Shown: positions 52,645 through 61,786 of the stretch, one piece after another
How positions within the stretch are numbered: position 1 is the first letter of the stretch
Layout of the letters: the number at the start of each line of letters is the position of its first letter
Origin: Lacinutrix mariniflava
GTDB lineage: Bacteria; Bacteroidota; Bacteroidia; Flavobacteriales; Flavobacteriaceae
Direction of reading: 5' to 3'
NCBI RefSeq assembly: GCF_001418015.1
Contig: NZ_LIQG01000029.1
Span: 1-64,000, forward strand
Length of the DNA stretch: 64,000 nt
Notes under the pieces: generated by a model
Seen by the model: the letters and a program-made list of their open reading frames with translations, nothing else
The model's database searches: none
What the model was told of the DNA's origin: nothing
Made by a program: the position numbers and the translations under genes

Positions 52645-53598
52645 GTGGAAACATTGGATACAACATACAGAGAAGATTTAAAGGAAACGTTTATACGTCT
52701 AGAGGAGAAGGTGCAGTATCTTAAAAAGCTTAGACCTTTTCCTAATGCTGCTTTGTTAGGTATTCGTGAAGCTTTATTAATAGAATGGACTTATAATTCT
52801 AATAGTATAGAAGGTAACACGCTTAATCTTCGTGAAACCCAGATGGTTTTACAAGAAGGAGTTACTATAAAAGGTAAAACGCTTCGCGAACATTTTGAAG
52901 CCAAAAACCACGAGCATGCTATTAATTATTTATACACACTTGTAAAACCAGATTATGTTTTAAGTAGTAAAGATATAATGTCATTACATGCATTGGTGCT
53001 TAGAACCATAGAAGATGAATCTGCAGGTCGTTTACGTAATGCAGGTGTTAGAATAAGTGGTGCTAATTTTGTGCCACCAAATGCGCGTAAAGTGTATCAA
53101 TTACTTAACGAACTTGTCGATTTTGTAAACGAGAATCCTTTTCACTTAAACAGTATTGAGTTGGCAACAGTATTTCATCATAGATTTGTACATATTCATC
53201 CTTTTTTCGATGGAAATGGTCGCACAGTGCGTCTAGTCATGAATTTACTATTAATGCGTGAAGGTTTCCCACCTGCTATTATTTTAAAAAACGATAGAAA
53301 GAAATATTACGAAGCTTTAAACCAGGCAAATAATGGTAATTACAGTAAATTAATGTTACTCATGGCTCAAGCCTTAGAACGCACAACAAATATTTATTTA
53401 ACAGCATTACCAGAGCATGATAAAGAGTATCAAGCAATAAGTGATATTGTTAAAGAGCCAGATGTTGCTTATAGTCAAGAATACGTTAGTTTATTGGCTA
53501 GGCAAGGTAAAATAGATGCGCATAAAGAAGGTAGAAACTGGTACACAACCAAAGAAGCCATAAATAATTATATTGCTAATAGAGCGCGTAAACGTTAA
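52645..53598 (+). CDS. Class II Fic AMP-transferase with C-terminal HTH
   Basis: About 317 residues from the GTG at 52645; a TTG 15 bases earlier lies before the -7 box and is rejected. An N-terminal inhibitory helix with the (S/T)xxxE(G/N) motif (SNSIEGN, Ser 52 to Glu 56) marks it as class II, auto-inhibited. The catalytic Fic motif HPFFDGNGRTVR begins at about residue 185. The C-terminus (SQEYVSLLARQGKIDAHKEGRNWYTTKEAINNYI) is a MerR-like helix-turn-helix. It should AMPylate a target protein and may bind its own promoter. No separate antitoxin gene is needed. Confidence 0.9.
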   Translation: METLDTTYREDLKETFIRLEEKVQYLKKLRPFPNAALLGIREALLIEWTYNSNSIEGNTLNLRETQMVLQEGVTIKGKTLREHFEAKNHEHAINYLYTLVKPDYVLSSKDIMSLHALVLRTIEDESAGRLRNAGVRISGANFVPPNARKVYQLLNELVDFVNENPFHLNSIELATVFHHRFVHIHPFFDGNGRTVRLVMNLLLMREGFPPAIILKNDRKKYYEALNQANNGNYSKLMLLMAQALERTTNIYLTALPEHDKEYQAISDIVKEPDVAYSQEYVSLLARQGKIDAHKEGRNWYTTKEAINNYIANRARKR

Positions 53599-53603
53599 GT
53601 TTA

Positions 53604-54776
53604 TTAGTCTTCAATTCTATTATCATCGAAAGCAGATGGTAATAGTTTTGGGATAAATTTAATAACTAATGGAAGGAGTAAAGCGCCTCCAGGTAATAGA
53701 AAAATAGCAAGACTTGGTATGGCTTTAAAAATATCTAATAATTGGTCGTTTACTTTTTTTTGTTCTTCTTTAGAAAGGTCTTTAACTGTAGATTTCGATA
53801 GTAATAGCATTAACTCTTTGCTCTGAGATAATTCTTTATATAACCTTTTACTATTTCTAGAAATCAGTTTCATTACCATTGCGCTAGAATTATTGTAAAA
53901 GGATTTTACAATGTTTTTAGATCCTAATAACACAATGTCTTCTTTATGCTCAATGTAGAAGTCTGCAATAGAAAGCATTGCATTTTTTACTTGTTTAGAT
54001 TCAAGTTGCAAATCTTTTCCTAATTGATACAGAAAGTAGCGCTCGTTATCGTCTATTGTTTTATCAGACCAGGTTGCCATGCATGCTAAGTCTAATATGT
54101 ATTGTTTTTCTAAAGGCGTTTTTAAAAGAGCAATAGCTTCGTTATAATCTAGTTTATTGGTTTGTTGGTAGCGTAAGGATTGTTCAAACAACTTAATAAG
54201 GCTATTATCGTACTTGGTTTTTTCAACCTTAGAATTTAAAGTTTTTAAAACTATAGTTTCTATGGCACTTTCCTCTTTAATAATAGACGCTTCTGTAATA
54301 GTACCAGTAAGTAAATATTGCTTGTAAGCTAAAACATCAATAAAAAGTAGAGCGTTAGTTATAAAGTAGTTAAAGCTTTTGTCTATAAGGTTGTTATCTA
54401 TTTGAATTCTTTTATGAATAATTTTTTCAAGTGTTTCGGCAGTTTCACTCTTACTAATAATACCTAGAAAGAAATTTGTTTTATGTGCATTAATTTTTTT
54501 GTAAAACTGAATGGTGTTTGTAATAAAGTCATTTGCGTCTTTAATACTATTATGCGTAACGTATAGCGCAATAAGGTGATTGACTTTACATATCTCTTCC
54601 GACGATAGATCGTCTTTATCAATGATATTATTTACAATATTCGTATTACTTCCATAAATATAACCACAAGGAATAAGTTCCTTATATAAAACAGTAAGCG
54701 ATGAGAACTCTTTAGAGGATTCTCTATTGTTAATTGAGATTAGTTTATTAATCCAGCCTGAAGCAGATGGGTTCAC
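53604..54776 (-). CDS. LETM1-related biofilm-associated-type protein
   Basis: A 390-residue protein, mostly helical, with two parts: an N-terminal region, then a TerB-like helical part (LDLACMATWSDKTIDDNERYFLYQLGKDLQL), and a C-terminal LETM1-like end (IFKAIPSLAIFLLPGGALLLPLVIKFIPKLLPSAFDDNR) with one hydrophobic helix. Proteins like this in flavobacteria are annotated LETM1-related; the function is poorly known. It has its own -7 box (TAACTTTG on the minus strand, 54797-54804) and is convergent with the Fic gene. Confidence 0.82.
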   Translation of the reverse strand: MNPSASGWINKLISINNRESSKEFSSLTVLYKELIPCGYIYGSNTNIVNNIIDKDDLSSEEICKVNHLIALYVTHNSIKDANDFITNTIQFYKKINAHKTNFFLGIISKSETAETLEKIIHKRIQIDNNLIDKSFNYFITNALLFIDVLAYKQYLLTGTITEASIIKEESAIETIVLKTLNSKVEKTKYDNSLIKLFEQSLRYQQTNKLDYNEAIALLKTPLEKQYILDLACMATWSDKTIDDNERYFLYQLGKDLQLESKQVKNAMLSIADFYIEHKEDIVLLGSKNIVKSFYNNSSAMVMKLISRNSKRLYKELSQSKELMLLLSKSTVKDLSKEEQKKVNDQLLDIFKAIPSLAIFLLPGGALLLPLVIKFIPKLLPSAFDDNRIED

Positions 54777-54796
54777 TTGTTATTTCTTTAGGTCAA

Positions 54797-54804
54797 CAAA
54801 GTTA
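54797..54804 (-). promoter_or_regulatory. -7 box of the LETM1-related gene
   Basis: The minus strand reads TAACTTTG, an exact TAnnTTTG match, 20 bp before the start codon at 54776. Confidence 0.55.
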
Positions 54805-54929
54805 GTTTTTTCAGGTTACATTATGAGTGGTTTTTGGTGTTAACATAACTTTAACAAAACCGACTTTCAAATTACTGCGTATGTAGAACTGAGAACCAAA
54901 AAATTAATTAACAAAAAATCTCATTTATT

Positions 54930-55583
54930 ATGAAAAAATTCAAAATTTTATTAGGAGCTTCAGCTATAGCAGTTGCAGGTTTCTTTATGGTAGCAGCCGA
55001 TCACATTGATGCGCCAGCGGTTGCAGGTGGAACAAGTGACATTACAGATTTCTATGCGTTTCAAGGTGAAGACACAGACAATATTGCTTTTGTAGCAAAT
55101 GTTCAAGGTCTTTTAGGAGCAGGAGCAGAAACTCAAGATGCAGCTTTCGACGAAAATGTGTTAATAGAGTTTAACATTGACACAAATGGTGACAATATTG
55201 AAGACCTAGTAATTCAAGCTATTCCAAGAGATGGAAAAATGTATGTATTTGGACCTTATGCACCAAGTACTACAGGTTTAAACAGTACAATTAATGATGC
55301 CGCTAGTAGAACAGTTGTAGATATTACAGCTTATGGAGAAACTGCAGTTACTGCAACTTCGTCAACTGGTGTTACTGCATTTGCAGGACCAAGAGATGAT
55401 CCTTTCTTTATGGATTTCGCTCGTTTTGGAGAAATCACAGGTGGAACAGCATCTTCTTTTAACAATCCAGGGACAGATACATTTGCAGGATCTAATGTAA
55501 TGTCTATTGTAGTGGAAGTGCCAAAAAGTATGATTGGTGGTTCTGGAACAATAAATACTTGGGTTGAATCTAAGTCTAAATAA
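54930..55583 (+). CDS. DUF4331 exported protein
   Basis: A 217-residue protein with a signal peptide (about 1-22) and the DUF4331 opening ADHIDAPAVAGGTSDITDFYAFQGEDTDNIAFVANVQGL. Later comes a DPFFMDFARFGEI segment and a NVMSIVVEVPKSMI end. DUF4331 proteins are secreted or periplasmic and of unknown function, sometimes associated with oxidative stress. This one is shorter than many relatives; the remaining part of the family fold is in the next gene, 31 bp downstream. Confidence 0.88.
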   Translation: MKKFKILLGASAIAVAGFFMVAADHIDAPAVAGGTSDITDFYAFQGEDTDNIAFVANVQGLLGAGAETQDAAFDENVLIEFNIDTNGDNIEDLVIQAIPRDGKMYVFGPYAPSTTGLNSTINDAASRTVVDITAYGETAVTATSSTGVTAFAGPRDDPFFMDFARFGEITGGTASSFNNPGTDTFAGSNVMSIVVEVPKSMIGGSGTINTWVESKSK

Positions 55584-55614
55584 TAATCAACACAAATCTT
55601 AAAAATATATAATT

Positions 55615-56208
55615 ATGAAAAATATAAAAGTATTAACGTTAGCGATATTAGTTTCGGCTGTGTCATTTAACTGTTCTAACGACGATGATGCAACAGCACC
55701 GTCAACACCAACACCTACAACAATTAGTTTCTCTGGAACTTATTCTCAAGATGACCAAATGGGGCGACCAGCTGTAAATACAGTATTCGTTTCTGCTGCT
55801 TCTAAAAACCAGTTTAACACTACAATTCCAACAGGACAAAATGCTGCATTTCAAAGCATGTTTGAAACTAATTTAACAGGATTAAGTCCAGCTTACGCTA
55901 ATGCAGGAGATGCAAATGCTTTAGGACAAGATGCGGCAGCCTTTACAGGTTTACTAGCAACAGACGTTTTAAATGTATCACTTGATGAACCAACATCATT
56001 TTACAATGGAACTCAATTATTAACAGGTCGTGCATTAACAGATGATGTAATTACTGTAGAGTTAATATTAATTTTTGGTGGAGAAGATGCTTTAGGTGGT
56101 GTCTCAGGAACTGCAACTTCTGAAAATCCAGGATTATCAGATGATAACGTTTCTTCAAACGATAAAGCGTTTTTAACATCTTTCCCTTATTTAGCTTCAG
56201 CTCACTAG
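55615..56208 (+). CDS. DUF4331-related lipoprotein
   Basis: A 197-residue lipoprotein (signal LVSAVSFNC, lipobox Cys 20). The linker is rich in Thr and Pro, followed by a DUF4331-like beta domain (GTYSQDDQMGRPAVNTVFV, ALTDDVITVELILIFGG). The end FLTSFPYLASAH matches the usual end of full-length DUF4331 proteins, so the two genes look like the first and second halves of one longer family protein encoded separately. Confidence 0.82.
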   Translation: MKNIKVLTLAILVSAVSFNCSNDDDATAPSTPTPTTISFSGTYSQDDQMGRPAVNTVFVSAASKNQFNTTIPTGQNAAFQSMFETNLTGLSPAYANAGDANALGQDAAAFTGLLATDVLNVSLDEPTSFYNGTQLLTGRALTDDVITVELILIFGGEDALGGVSGTATSENPGLSDDNVSSNDKAFLTSFPYLASAH

Positions 56209-56223
56209 AAGATTAAATTATAT

Positions 56224-56257
56224 AGAGCGTTAATTTAACAATTAGCGCTCTTTTTTT
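56224..56257 (+). terminator. Hairpin terminator within the DUF4331 operon
   Basis: AGAGCGTTAAT pairs with ATTAGCGCTCT (one G-T pair) and is followed by seven T residues. As the next two genes are in the same direction and close, it may attenuate the operon. Confidence 0.75.
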
Positions 56258-56284
56258 ACCCAATAACCAACAAACAACAACATT

Positions 56285-57571
56285 ATGAAAACTACAATTT
56301 ATATCTTTTTAATAGCGTTATTTCTATCAAGTTGTAATTCTGAATCAAATAGTAAAGTAACAGATTCTAAAGATTACGAAGCGTTCTTAATGGCTGAAAA
56401 CGGTAATTTAAGTAAAGCCAAAGAAAAGCAGGTTTTCTGGGCAAACAAGTTTGAAAAAACACCAAGTCAATATCCATATTTAGCTAAATTAGCTGGCGCA
56501 GAGTCTCAATTATTTGGTGCAACAGGAGCTATTGAAAACTTAGTAAATGCTGAAACATATTTACTGCAACTCAATCAAAAAACAAATCAAAACAAATCTG
56601 GCTATTTAAGAGCTTTAGCTAGAAATTATATTTCTCAACATCGTTTTAAAGAATCTTTGGTACTTTTAGAGAAAGCCGAAGTACTTGCAGAAAATCTAGA
56701 AAGCACACAAAAAATGTTATTCGATGTGCATATGGAACTTGGTAATTATAAGATGGCTAAATCTTATCTTGAAAAAATAGTAGATTTAAACAGTTTCGAT
56801 TACTTAATTAGAACTGCAAAATGGAATGACCACTTAGGGAATTTAGATGCCGCAATTAAATATATGGAAAAGGCTATGGCAAAAGCAGAGTCTTCAAATT
56901 TATCAGGTTTAAAGCAATGGTCTTATACTAACATCGCAGATTTTTATGGACACGATGGACAAATAAATAAATCTTACGAATATTTTTTAAAGGCTTTAGC
57001 ACTTAACCCTAACGATGCTTATGCAAAAAAAGGAATTGCTTGGATTGTTTACTCTCATGAGCGTAACCCAGAAGAAGCCCTTAGAATTTTAAATACAGTC
57101 ACTAAGGATTACAGCGCTCCAGATTATTTTTTGTTAAAAGCTGAAATTTCAGAATTTTTAAAAGATGAATCTTCAAAAAGTAAATATATTGCAAGCTATA
57201 AAAAAGCAGTACAAAATCCTCAATATGGAGAGATGTATAATGCTTATAATGCTAAACTATTTGCAGAAGATGAAAGCATGGTAGATTCTTCGATTACAAT
57301 TGCTAATCGAGAAATAGAAAATAGAGCAACACCACAATCTTATGATCTGTTAGCGTGGTCTTTATACAATAAAGGTGAATCAAAAAAAGCATTAGAGATT
57401 GTTAATGAGTTTATAATTAATAAAACGTACGAACCAGAAGCATTGTATCACGTTGCCGAAATATATAAAGCAAACGGATTAACAAAAGAATTACAACCAC
57501 TAAAAGAAGAACTTCTTGGTGCAATTTACGAGTTAGGACCATTAGCAGAAGTAAAAATAAATCAACTATAA
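56285..57571 (+). CDS. TPR-repeat lipoprotein
   Basis: A 428-residue lipoprotein (signal ending LFLSSC, lipobox Cys 17) with six or more TPR units (SLVLLEKAEVLAENLESTQKML, GNLDAAIKYMEKAMAKAES, KSYEYFLKALALNPNDAYAKKGIAW). A periplasmic scaffold or binding protein. It lies between the DUF4331 genes and a TonB receptor (20 bp), so all four may work together in uptake or surface assembly. Confidence 0.88.
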   Translation: MKTTIYIFLIALFLSSCNSESNSKVTDSKDYEAFLMAENGNLSKAKEKQVFWANKFEKTPSQYPYLAKLAGAESQLFGATGAIENLVNAETYLLQLNQKTNQNKSGYLRALARNYISQHRFKESLVLLEKAEVLAENLESTQKMLFDVHMELGNYKMAKSYLEKIVDLNSFDYLIRTAKWNDHLGNLDAAIKYMEKAMAKAESSNLSGLKQWSYTNIADFYGHDGQINKSYEYFLKALALNPNDAYAKKGIAWIVYSHERNPEEALRILNTVTKDYSAPDYFLLKAEISEFLKDESSKSKYIASYKKAVQNPQYGEMYNAYNAKLFAEDESMVDSSITIANREIENRATPQSYDLLAWSLYNKGESKKALEIVNEFIINKTYEPEALYHVAEIYKANGLTKELQPLKEELLGAIYELGPLAEVKINQL

Positions 57572-57591
57572 AAATAAACCAACTATAAAAA

Positions 57592-59841
57592 ATGAAAAAC
57601 TTAAAAAGTAGTATGCAAATCGCATTTTACCTTGTTTTTTTTCTAAGCTTCAATATACTTACTGCACAACAAATAAAAGGGTCTGTTTATAACGAGAGTA
57701 AACAACCTTTAAGCACTGCCTATATTTATAATACAAATACAGAATCGCATGCACACACAGCAGAAAACGGGTATTTTGTGCTAGAAAACAACAAGATTGG
57801 CGATACAATAAAAGTAAGTTTATTAGGCTTTAAAAAGAGAGAAATTATTCTTAATAAAGAAAACTTAAATAGCGAATTAATAATAGATTTAGAATACAAA
57901 GTATTTCAGTTAGACGAACTTGTTTTAACAGAGCAAATTAATGTATTGAACACTTTAGCTAAAATAGATTTAGAAACTACACCTATTAATTCTTCACAAG
58001 AAATATTAAGAAAAGTACCAGGATTAATAATTGGTCAACATGCAGGAGGAGGAAAGGCAGAGCAAATTTTTTTAAGAGGTTTCGATATCGATCATGGAAC
58101 AGATGTTTCTATTAATGTAGATGGCATGCCTGTGAATAATGTTTCTCATGCTCATGGTCAAGGTTATAGCGACTTACATTTTGTAATACCAGAAACAATA
58201 GAAAATATAAACTTTGGTAAAGGTCCTTATTATGCTAATGCTAAAGATTTTACGACTGCTGGTTATATCGATTTTAAAACAAAAACAAGTTTAAAAGATA
58301 ACGTAGTAAAAGTATCTTATGGCGATTTTAATAGCATTAGAACATTAGGACTTTTTAATTTAACCGATAGAAATAGTAAAAGTAGCGCTTACGCAGGAAT
58401 AGAATATATTGAAACAGATGGTCCATTCAATACGTCTCAAAATTTTAATAGGCTTAATTTAATAGGAAAGTATTCTACTTTACTAGAAAATAATAGCAAA
58501 ATTTCTGCAACAGTTACACACTTTACAAGCCGTTGGGATGCTTCTGGACAGGTCCCTAATCGTGCAGTTGAAAGCGGACAAATAAATCGTTTTGGAGCTA
58601 TTGATGATACTGAAGGCGGAAACACTAGCAGAACAAATATAAACTTAGAACATAAGTTATTTGCTAGTGACGATATGACTATAAAATCTAATGCTTTTTA
58701 CTCTCATTACGATTTCGAGTTGTATTCAAACTTTACATTCTTTCTTGACGATCCTATAAACGGAGATCAAATTAAGCAAAAAGAAGACCGTTCTATTTTT
58801 GGTTTTAATACCGAAATAAAAAAACAGAATGCTTTTAATAATGATATTATTGAGGCAACAAGTGGTTTCGGATTAAGACATGATAGAGTTAATGATGTAG
58901 AATTATCTCATACTTTAAACCGAAATACAACTTTAGAGTTTTTACAACTTGGAGATATTAACCAAACTAATGCCTTTGCTTATTATAAAGCAGAATTCGA
59001 TTTAGGTAAGTTTAAAATTACACCAGGTTTAAGATTAGAGTATTTTAAGTTTTTATATAATGATGCTTTAGTTGAAGATTATGAAACGCAATCGGAAACT
59101 AAAACAGCTTTACTTCCAAAATTAAACATACAGTATAACCAAAATAATAATTTACAATGGTTTTTAAAATCTGGAATAGGTTTTCACTCTAACGATACTA
59201 GAGTAGTGGTAAGCCAGGCCGGTAAAGATGTTTTACCTAGAGCTTATGGTGTAGATTTTGGAAACATTTGGAAGCCAACAGATAAATTAGTAATAAACAC
59301 TACTGCTTGGTACTTATTTTTAGAACAAGAGTTTGTATATGTTGGTGATGCTGGAATTGTGGAACCTAGCGGGAAAACAGAACGTTTAGGTTTAGATCTA
59401 GGTTTAAGATACCAATTAAGTAAGCACTTGTATTTTAATACAGACGCTACTTTAACAAAAGCAAGAAGTGTAGAAGACAATGATGGTGAAGATTATATTC
59501 CATTAGCACCAAGTTTTACTATGGTTGGTGGATTAGCATTAAACGATTATAAAGGTTTTTCAGGTGCTTTACGCTATCGTTTTTTAGACGATAGAGCTGC
59601 AAACGAAGATTACTCTGTTACTGCCGAAGGTTATTTTGTTACAGATTTTAATTTAAACTATAAAATAAATTCTAATCTTACTCTAGGAGTTTCAATAGAA
59701 AACCTTTTTGATACAGAATGGAATGAAACGCAGTTTTTAACGGAGTCTAGGTTACAAAATGAAACGGAGTCTGTGGAAGAAATTCATTTTACTCCAGGAA
59801 CACCGTTTAATGCTAAAGCGACATTAACTTATAATTTTTAA
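57592..59841 (+). CDS. TonB-dependent receptor
   Basis: A 749-residue outer-membrane receptor with a signal peptide (about 1-25, ILTAQ), carboxypeptidase-like regulatory domain (QIKGSVYNESKQPLSTAYIYNTN), plug (IFLRGFDIDHGTDVSINVDGMPVNNVSHAHGQGY split over the domain) and a barrel closing with the last strand (KATLTYNF). The plug motif with several His residues (DIDHGTD, NNVSHAHGQGY) is like that of receptors annotated for metals such as copper or iron; the ligand is not certain. It is the last gene of the DUF4331 operon. Confidence 0.9.
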   Translation: MKNLKSSMQIAFYLVFFLSFNILTAQQIKGSVYNESKQPLSTAYIYNTNTESHAHTAENGYFVLENNKIGDTIKVSLLGFKKREIILNKENLNSELIIDLEYKVFQLDELVLTEQINVLNTLAKIDLETTPINSSQEILRKVPGLIIGQHAGGGKAEQIFLRGFDIDHGTDVSINVDGMPVNNVSHAHGQGYSDLHFVIPETIENINFGKGPYYANAKDFTTAGYIDFKTKTSLKDNVVKVSYGDFNSIRTLGLFNLTDRNSKSSAYAGIEYIETDGPFNTSQNFNRLNLIGKYSTLLENNSKISATVTHFTSRWDASGQVPNRAVESGQINRFGAIDDTEGGNTSRTNINLEHKLFASDDMTIKSNAFYSHYDFELYSNFTFFLDDPINGDQIKQKEDRSIFGFNTEIKKQNAFNNDIIEATSGFGLRHDRVNDVELSHTLNRNTTLEFLQLGDINQTNAFAYYKAEFDLGKFKITPGLRLEYFKFLYNDALVEDYETQSETKTALLPKLNIQYNQNNNLQWFLKSGIGFHSNDTRVVVSQAGKDVLPRAYGVDFGNIWKPTDKLVINTTAWYLFLEQEFVYVGDAGIVEPSGKTERLGLDLGLRYQLSKHLYFNTDATLTKARSVEDNDGEDYIPLAPSFTMVGGLALNDYKGFSGALRYRFLDDRAANEDYSVTAEGYFVTDFNLNYKINSNLTLGVSIENLFDTEWNETQFLTESRLQNETESVEEIHFTPGTPFNAKATLTYNF

Positions 59842-59967
59842 TATTAAGTGATTTATTCTAAAACCGTTACTACTTTTTTTACGTAAGTAGTGTGTAATCA
59901 GAATATAACCTAAAGTCTACGCTATGAAAAAGTTAGAAATTTTTGTTTGTTTTTTTGTTGGTTGATT

Positions 59968-60094
59968 AGAAAGTACCTTGCTTATGTTCTTAACTAGATA
60001 AGTAAGGACTTTCTTTATCACATAAAGTAATTTCTCAAGGAAGTAAATTACTTTATAATTAGAGGCTCAAACATTATGTTTGAGCCTCTTTTTT
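59968..60094 (+). ncRNA. Candidate structured RNA ending in a terminator
   Basis: Three hairpins in a row: 59968-60014 (17 bp with one bulge, AGAAAGT...ACTTTCT), 60023-60055 (perfect 11-bp arms TAAAGTAATTT), and 60061-60089 (14-bp arms AGAGGCTCAAACAT) followed by six T residues. A 13-codon frame (59924-59965, MKKLEIFVCFFVG) precedes them. It may be the processed 3' end of the receptor mRNA or an independent small RNA. No -7 box is obvious just upstream. Confidence 0.45.
60061..60094 (+). terminator. Terminator of the receptor operon or small RNA
   Basis: 14-bp arms AGAGGCTCAAACAT and ATGTTTGAGCCTCT with a minimal loop and a T-run after. Confidence 0.85.
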
Positions 60095-60321
60095 GTATCA
60101 TGGTAATTCTTAATCTAAACTAATAGTAAGTTTCTTTCTGGTCTATATATTAATACCAAATGGAATAGTCTTAATGAGGTTTGTTTCTTCTTCTCATTAA
60201 TGTAAAGCATAAGCTGTCCGTAAGATAATGGGTGGAATGAAGACTAATTTTTAATAATTGATATAACAGAAATGTTAAATTGATTATCATTGAGAGTGAA
60301 AGTAATCCAATAAATAGTAAC

Positions 60322-60358
60322 AAAAAAAATAGCCTCAAAGATTATTTGAGGCTATTTA
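60322..60358 (-). terminator. Terminator of the sigma/anti-sigma operon
   Basis: AAATAGCCTCAAA pairs with TTTGAGGCTATTT; on the minus strand eight T residues follow. It lies 20 bp after the anti-sigma stop codon. Confidence 0.85.
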
Positions 60359-60378
60359 AGTTAATGTAATTTGTTCCG

Positions 60379-61176
60379 TTAAGATTCTATAACTCCTAAT
60401 GTATATAATTGTTCTAGCGTTGGAGAAACACTTCCTCCTGCTGGCTCCAATGTAATACCAAAGGCTTGAGATTCGTTAGCGTTTTCTAAACTAAATATCT
60501 TATTGTTATCAGTTTTAAAATCATCTATTGTACCTAAACTAGTAGGTGTTAATGGGTTTAAAGTTAAAGACCAAACTTGGTAAACTTTACCTTCAGGAGG
60601 TTCTGGTAAACCTGCTAGATCTAAATAAACTGTTTTGTCATCTTTATTCCAGTATGCGTTTGCATAAGCTTCAGGATATACAGCTTGTCCAGCAAGTGGT
60701 ACACTAATAATATCCTTATTCCTAAATACATTAATTATCTTCTTAGAATCTACCAAATCAGAATTTAAATCTTCTATTTGCGTTTCAAAGAAATCCTTTT
60801 CAGTTTGTATCTCGGTAATTTGTGTTTCTAATGTATTGTTTTGGGTGTTCATCCATAACAATCCACCACCTAAAATAAGTGCTGCAGCCCAACCAGTATA
60901 ATTATACCAACTATTGGTACGTTTATTAAGTGATACTACTTTTGTGTCGTTACCTGTATCTTTTAATTTATTTAATATAGAATTAAAAGTCACTTTATCT
61001 TTTGGAGCTGCAGCTTTAGTTAATTTAACTATGGCAGCTTCTATGTCCAAAACTTCCTGGAGTACTTCAGGATGTTTTAGCATCATATTATAAACCTCGT
61101 TGTTTTCTGTTTCAGTTAATGAACCAGCAACATAAAGTTCTAATATTCCAGATGCTATGTATTGTTCTTTTTCCAT
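60379..61176 (-). CDS. Anti-sigma factor (RskA-like)
   Basis: A 265-residue protein. A cytoplasmic N-terminal part (YIASGILELYVAGSLTETENNEVYNMM) of the RskA type is followed by a membrane helix (about 92-109), a short coiled coil (TQITEIQTEKDFFETQIEDLNSDL) and the periplasmic RskA domain (KDIISVPLAGQA, NKDDKTVYLDLAGLPEPPEGKVYQVWSL, EPAGGSVSPT). It binds and holds the ECF sigma factor encoded just upstream, one base before it. Confidence 0.93.
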   Translation of the reverse strand: MEKEQYIASGILELYVAGSLTETENNEVYNMMLKHPEVLQEVLDIEAAIVKLTKAAAPKDKVTFNSILNKLKDTGNDTKVVSLNKRTNSWYNYTGWAAALILGGGLLWMNTQNNTLETQITEIQTEKDFFETQIEDLNSDLVDSKKIINVFRNKDIISVPLAGQAVYPEAYANAYWNKDDKTVYLDLAGLPEPPEGKVYQVWSLTLNPLTPTSLGTIDDFKTDNNKIFSLENANESQAFGITLEPAGGSVSPTLEQLYTLGVIES

Positions 61177-61177
61177 T

Positions 61178-61708
61178 TTAATTTAATACCATTTCTCTTA
61201 ATTCCTTAATACAATTTCTATTGTGAGTTTTTATCGTCCCAATAGGCATGTCGAGTGTTTCAGACGCTTCTTTTTGCGTATAACCTTTAAAGTAAAGTAG
61301 GTCTATAACCTTTTTACATTTTTCGGCTAGTTTCCCAACAAACTTTGCAATGCCAATAGCATCGGTAGAGTTGTCGAGGTTATCTTGAGTTGGTAAGATA
61401 TCTACGAAATAATCGGCATTAAGGTTTTTAGAACTGTTCTTAAAACTTTTAGATCGTGTTTTATCTATGGCAGCATTTCTAGCAATATTAAGAATCCAAG
61501 TAAAAAAACGACCTTTTTTAGAGCTATAAGAATCTGCTTTATGCCATGCTTTTATAAAAACATCTTGCATCACTTCTTGAGCAATGTCATGATCTCTAAC
61601 AATATTATAAATAACACCATGCATGCTTTCGCTGTACATATTGTATAATTTCTCAAAGGCTCTTTCATCCTTTTCTTGAAATTTGGATACTAAAATTTCT
61701 AATGTCAT
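61178..61708 (-). CDS. ECF sigma factor (SigK-like)
   Basis: A 176-residue sigma factor with region 2 (EKLYNMYSESMHGVIYNIVRDHDIAQEVMQDVFIKAWHKADSY) and region 4 (CKKVIDLLYFKGYTQKEASETLDMPIGTIKTHNRNCIKEL). It is cotranscribed with the RskA-like anti-sigma gene. Such pairs answer oxidative or envelope stress. The neighbouring DUF4331 and YceI genes are likely targets, which is inference. Confidence 0.94.
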   Translation of the reverse strand: MTLEILVSKFQEKDERAFEKLYNMYSESMHGVIYNIVRDHDIAQEVMQDVFIKAWHKADSYSSKKGRFFTWILNIARNAAIDKTRSKSFKNSSKNLNADYFVDILPTQDNLDNSTDAIGIAKFVGKLAEKCKKVIDLLYFKGYTQKEASETLDMPIGTIKTHNRNCIKELREMVLN

Positions 61709-61733
61709 AAATGGAATTTAATGTGCGATAAGT

Positions 61734-61763
61734 AATAAAGCAGCTAAAAGTAGCTGCTTTATT
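61734..61763 (-). terminator. Terminator of the YceI gene
   Basis: AATAAAGCAGCTA pairs with TAGCTGCTTTATT across a 4-nt loop. It lies between the YceI gene and the sigma factor. Confidence 0.8.
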
Positions 61764-61786
61764 AATATCAATATACGTAAATATTA

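Larger units (their letters stand above)
59842..60378. other. Long intergenic region with three consecutive hairpins
   Basis: A 537-bp gene-free stretch between a plus-strand receptor and a minus-strand sigma operon. It contains the structured segment 59924-60094 and the minus-strand terminator at 60322-60358. Between 60095 and 60321 I see nothing. Confidence 0.6.
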
